DNA from: Hyphomicrobium sp.
GTDB taxonomy: Bacteria > Pseudomonadota > Alphaproteobacteria > Rhizobiales > Hyphomicrobiaceae
Length of the DNA stretch: 8,467 bases
Assembly (NCBI GenBank): GCA_030598645.1
Contig: JAUVPN010000103.1
Span: 1-8,467, forward strand
Direction of reading: 5' to 3'
The notes under the pieces are model-generated. The model was not told the DNA's origin. It ran no database searches and saw nothing but the letters and a program-made list of their open reading frames with translations. Below are positions 6,222 through 8,467 of the stretch, in pieces. The stretch's first letter is position 1; each line of letters begins with the position of its first letter. Made by a program: the position numbers and the translations under genes.

Positions 6222-6635
6222 ATGAGACTACAGCTAGCTCTGAACGTGCCCGACATAAATGCAGCCGTGAACCATTACTCCAAGCTATTCGGAGTCGAGG
6301 CCCATAAGCGCCGTGCCGGATATGCGAACTTTGCCATCGATGAGCCGCCGCTCAAGCTCGTTCTGTTTGAGAGCCCTCAAGCAAAAGCGCATCTCCACCA
6401 TATCGGCGTCGAGGTCATGGTGGCTGGTGAAGTCGCGGCCGCACAAAATAGGTTAGATGGAGCCGGCATATTGGACGTGGTTCAGCACGAAACTAAATGT
6501 TGTCATGCGTCACAGGAGAAGATTTGGTCAAAAGCACATAACGGATTGCGGTGGGAATGGTATCGCATCATCCACGACGCAATACCGGTTGAGCAAGATG
6601 CATTAGGCAAGACCTGCTGCACTGGAGGCAAATGA
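6222..6635 (+). CDS. ArsI/CadI-family VOC metalloprotein (metal(loid) resistance)
   Basis: This 137-residue protein belongs to the vicinal-oxygen-chelate (glyoxalase-like) fold. Its pattern fits ArsI (Fe(II)-dependent C-As lyase for trivalent organoarsenicals) and CadI (cadmium-induced protein). It opens with LQLALNVPDINAAVNHYSKLFG, the first VOC beta-alpha unit. The core shows GYANFAIDEPPLKLVLFE, HHIGVEV with His60, a Cys pair TKCC at 93-94, KIW at 100-102 and WEWY with Glu112. Candidate metal ligands are Gln4, His60 and Glu112. The vicinal Cys pair corresponds to the arsenical-binding cysteines of ArsI. The C-terminus has a second Cys pair (TCC at 131-133). ATG 6222 is the only sensible start, with AAAGGA upstream. 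Whether it cleaves organoarsenicals or buffers Cd cannot be decided here, so no symbol is given. The sigma gene follows after 40 nt, suggesting an operon. Confidence 0.85.
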   Translation: MRLQLALNVPDINAAVNHYSKLFGVEAHKRRAGYANFAIDEPPLKLVLFESPQAKAHLHHIGVEVMVAGEVAAAQNRLDGAGILDVVQHETKCCHASQEKIWSKAHNGLRWEWYRIIHDAIPVEQDALGKTCCTGGK

Positions 6636-6643
6636 GGCGAAAA

Positions 6644-6656
6644 GGCCGGCGCGGCC
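6644..6656 (+). other. Small GC hairpin between the metalloprotein and sigma genes
   Basis: GGCCG (6644-6648) pairs with CGGCC (6652-6656) around a 3-nt loop in the 40-nt gap. No T-run follows. It may modulate mRNA stability or expression of the downstream gene, which lacks a strong Shine-Dalgarno sequence. Confidence 0.3.
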
Positions 6657-6675
6657 CAAGCCCGATTTGACTGCC

Positions 6676-7254
6676 ATGGAACCGAACGCGATCAGCGCGA
6701 CCAGTTGGCAAAGCTTTGAAAAGCAGCTGCGCACTTATGTGCGCAGCCGCGTGGACTCACAGTACGTGGATGACGTCGTCGGAAACATACTACTGCGCCT
6801 CGTCCAACATTCTGATGCACTCAAAGCAGCCAAGAACCCCGCAGCGTTTGTCCAGCGCGCGGCGATCAACGCGGTCACCGATCATTATCGTCGCCGCGCG
6901 ACGGAACGACGGACTATGGCGGAAGCTGAAGCTGCGGCAAGCGATACCGGTAAAAGCGAAGTCTCTGGCGAGGACGCTGCATTATCATCGCTTGCCCGCT
7001 GCCTAGTCCCATTCATCAATGGGCTGCCGACGCGGTACAGAGAGGCTCTTACACTCACCGAGATAAAGCAGATGGGCCAGAGACAAGCTGCTGAGCGCCT
7101 CGGCTTATCAACCTCGGGTCTGAAGTCTCGGGTTCACCGGGGTCGCGAGATGCTCAAACTTGCTTTACCGCGTTGCTGCGCTCTGGAATTGGATCGGCGG
7201 GGCGGCGTGATGAGCTTTGAGCAGCGAACGACTGAGTGCAGCAAGGAGTGCTGA
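6676..7254 (+). CDS. sigZ: ECF-type RNA polymerase sigma factor, SigZ-like
   Basis: This protein directs RNA polymerase to an alternative promoter set. The start chosen is ATG 6676 (192 residues); a TTG at 6667 would add three. No strong ribosome site precedes either. Region 2 spans about residues 12-75 (WQSFEKQLRTYV, DDVVGNILLRLVQ, AAFVQRAAINAVTDHYRRR). Region 4 spans about 115-165 (GLPTRYREALTLTE, helix-turn-helix QRQAAERLGLSTSGLKSRVHRGR). After region 4 the protein reads PRCCALELDRRGGVMSF, the CC-x-x-E-x-D-R-x-G tail I associate with SigZ. It ends with two more cysteines (TECSKEC). No anti-sigma gene is adjacent. The tail cysteines (about 167, 168, 188, 192) could bind metal or sense redox state. 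The gene follows the ArsI/CadI-like gene, which suggests a metal(loid) response. No autoregulatory ECF promoter motif was recognised. Confidence 0.88.
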   Translation: MEPNAISATSWQSFEKQLRTYVRSRVDSQYVDDVVGNILLRLVQHSDALKAAKNPAAFVQRAAINAVTDHYRRRATERRTMAEAEAAASDTGKSEVSGEDAALSSLARCLVPFINGLPTRYREALTLTEIKQMGQRQAAERLGLSTSGLKSRVHRGREMLKLALPRCCALELDRRGGVMSFEQRTTECSKEC

Positions 7255-7376
7255 CCGCGGCCACTGTTGTTGCGCACCGCACAAATTTACTTCGCTCACA
7301 ACGTCGAGCGCTTTGCAAAAGACGAAGAAGGCATTTTGTGCAATACTAATTTTAAAGTGTATTGCGTGAAGCCGTG
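7255..7376. other. Intergenic region upstream of the TPR gene
   Basis: No gene is seen. A 7-bp perfect dyad, GCAATAC (7340-7346) / GTATTGC (7359-7365), surrounds an AT-rich centre (TAATTTTAAAGT) 11 bp before the TPR start. It could be an operator or an mRNA hairpin near the start codon. No T-run follows it to suggest a sigZ terminator. Confidence 0.35.
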
Positions 7377-7904
7377 ATGAAATCGCTCGTGTTTGTATTG
7401 GCGCTCTCCATTTGCTCGACAGGCGTGTGGGCAGACAGATATAGCGATTGCAGTGAGGGCCAGAACATTGCTCGCCAGATACACGGCTGCACTCAGATTA
7501 TCGAATTGGAAGAACAGGAGCCCCAGAAAAACAGAGCCAGCGCCTACGTGTACCGAGCCCTCGCCTACTTTTTCGGTCGGGATTTTGACCGCGCCATCGC
7601 GGATCTCGACAAGGCCATCGCGCTATATCCGAATGATCCTAAAACCTACAACAATCGGGCCGCCATCTATCACGAGAAGGGAAAGCATGAGAGCGCCGTC
7701 GCCGACCTAACCAAGGCGATCGAAATCAACCCGAATGCCGTATACTTTGCAAACCGGGGCCGCCTCTACTCCGAGATGGGCCAGGTTGATCGCGCCACCG
7801 CCGACTACGCTGCGGCCATGGCTCTCAAACAAAATGACGCCATCGCGCTTGATCCAAATGATGCTGCGGTCAACCCGAGCCAGGGCGTCGCGTCTAAAGA
7901 CTAG
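7377..7904 (+). CDS. Periplasmic TPR-repeat protein, probably C-terminally truncated
   Basis: The start chosen is ATG 7377, where a signal peptide begins (MKSLVFVLALSICS, cleavage after VWA, before DR); TTG 7362 would add five residues. The product is 175 residues. The mature N-terminus has a pair of cysteines (DCSEG and HGCTQII, about 25 and 38) that could form a disulfide. Three tetratricopeptide units follow: about 53-86 (ALAYFFGRDFDRAIADLDKA), 87-120 (NNRAAIYHEKGKHESAVADL) and 121-154 (ANRGRLYSEMGQVDRATADY). TPR units mediate protein-protein contacts; no partner can be named. The last 20 residues look irregular. The frame continues after the TAG for 35 sense codons to a second TAG at 8010. 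The first stop may therefore be a nonsense change. Confidence 0.82.
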   Translation: MKSLVFVLALSICSTGVWADRYSDCSEGQNIARQIHGCTQIIELEEQEPQKNRASAYVYRALAYFFGRDFDRAIADLDKAIALYPNDPKTYNNRAAIYHEKGKHESAVADLTKAIEINPNAVYFANRGRLYSEMGQVDRATADYAAAMALKQNDAIALDPNDAAVNPSQGVASKD

Positions 7905-8012
7905 GCCATCGCGGGTCATTGTAAGGTGCCTGAGGTAGACCGACGGGACACACTCGCGAAAGAAGCCCTTGAGGCGTATCACCTTAGTCCGGATTGGTTT
8001 GTTGCGAGGTAG
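7905..8012 (+). pseudogene. In-frame continuation of the TPR gene after an amber stop
   Basis: The codons after TAG 7902-7904 stay open to TAG 8010-8012. They read like protein (RDTLAKEALEAYHLSPDWFVAR at the end, of which the last part is strongly protein-like). A Tyr codon in place of the TAG would give KDYAIAG, similar to the DYDRAIA turns common in TPR helices. I see no own start with a ribosome site (a GTG at 7926 has none). It may be a decayed C-terminus. Confidence 0.35.
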
Positions 8013-8287
8013 TCTCTCGTCTGTTGTTGCTGGTGTTCAGAGTTCGGTTTTCGATGTCCGCTTTGGGTCAAAAGCAGACATTAGAGCACGCGTCACGGAT
8101 GTCCGCTTTACCCCCGAAAGCAGACATTCTCGGAGGCGACGTTTATGTCCGCTAAGGGCAATGAACCGACTTCGGACGTTGGCAAATCGGCTCGTCCGCT
8201 TGAGTCTCAGCAGCGGGCCGGGATCGCCAGGTCGCCTAACGGGCGCAAAAGGCCACATCCGGGCGCGCGTGCCGGCGGCAAATTTCA
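8013..8287. other. Repeat-rich non-coding stretch
   Basis: Three repeat units lie at 8054-8170. The overlapping open frames on both strands (up to 128 codons on the plus strand) are produced by the repeat and are not called as genes. Nothing recognisable is seen in 8175-8287. Confidence 0.5.
8054..8170. repeat. Palindromic repeat, locus D (three tandem units, 45-46 bp period)
   Basis: Unit 1 is ATGTCCGCTTT (8054-8064) / AAAGCAGACAT (8071-8081). Unit 2 is ATGTCCGCTTT (8099-8109) / AAAGCAGACAT (8117-8127). Unit 3 starts with ATGTCCGCT at 8145 and has a decayed second arm (TTCGGACGT). Starts are 45 and 46 bp apart. The arms show that units 1 and 2 are reversed relative to the second unit at 6109. 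Confidence 0.85.
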
Positions 8288-8467
8288 TTACCTCCTGCAA
8301 ATCGGCAGCGGCCGCCGCGGCGGCAGTGGATGATCCTTCTTATACTTGGCGATGATCGGCTCAAGCGTCTCTTTCGGCCAAAACTTCGGAGTGCCGATTT
8401 GTCTCAGGCAGGAGGCGTTCCAATACAATCCTGCGCGTGACAGCGACCGGCGGGCCTTCACCGCTCG
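8288..8467 (-). CDS. Unidentified gene, 3' end only (5' end beyond window)
   Basis: A minus-strand frame enters from the right window edge and ends at TAA 8288-8290, giving 59 codons. It has protein-like composition (GLYWNASCLRQIGTPKFW, KETLEPIIAKYKK) and about 70 percent GC at third positions. The end is Pro/Arg-rich (DHPLPPRRPLPICRR), partly because it crosses a 14-bp GC palindrome (8311-8324). A second minus-strand frame across the right half stays open for 35 codons but has lower third-position GC. I do not recognise the protein. Confidence 0.4.
   Translation of the reverse strand, partial: RAVKARRSLSRAGLYWNASCLRQIGTPKFWPKETLEPIIAKYKKDHPLPPRRPLPICRR

Noticed and set aside
8311..8324. 14-bp perfect GC palindrome
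   Set aside because: It is simple GC-rich sequence inside the partial gene at the right edge, with no further support as a site.
7969..8355. Plus-strand open frame of 128 codons
   Set aside because: It runs through three palindromic repeat units and low-complexity GC palindromes. It has no ribosome site and its product shows only repeat-derived RFGSKAD-type peptides.

Overview
The window is GC-rich chromosomal DNA that looks alphaproteobacterial, most likely from a Bradyrhizobium-like member of the Rhizobiales. This is an inference from codon use and from four groups of a short palindromic repeat (ATGTCCGCTTT ... AAAGCGGACAT). I recall such repeats, with peptides like 'KADI' or 'RFGSKAD' when translated, as abundant in Bradyrhizobium-type genomes. 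No rRNA, tRNA, transposase or phage gene was seen.

Left part (1-3660). A truncated minus-strand gene encodes a metallo-beta-lactamase-fold hydrolase with the HLHFDH zinc motif, of the AttM/AiiA-like N-acyl-homoserine lactonase group. A repeat-bearing gap separates it from an exported type I sulfatase (minus strand, Cys-type CTPTR active site). Divergent from the sulfatase, across a spacer carrying a perfect 6-7-6 inverted repeat, is an exported CX5R protein phosphatase (plus strand) that most likely starts at TTG.

Middle part (3660-6220). A second repeat-bearing gap leads to a very small membrane protein with a strong Shine-Dalgarno sequence. About 200 bp of non-coding DNA follows, ending in a clear Rho-independent terminator; this stretch could hold a small RNA. 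Convergent to it is an exported class-3 lipase (minus strand). Upstream of the lipase, a 52-codon ORF on the same strand may be a small gene. The next stretch holds two tandem copies of the palindromic repeat.

Right part (6220-8467). An ArsI/CadI-type VOC metalloprotein lies 40 nt upstream of a SigZ-type ECF sigma factor with a cysteine-bearing C-terminal tail. The pair looks like a two-gene operon and is the most suggestive functional unit here: a metal(loid) response with a sigma factor that may sense the metal itself. A periplasmic TPR protein follows. Its frame stays open for 35 more codons after an amber stop, which suggests truncation. The end of the window holds three more tandem repeats and the 3' end of an unidentified minus-strand gene.

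There is no sign of one large multi-gene system. The window is a mosaic of exported enzymes, a small metal-response operon and repeat-rich spacers.
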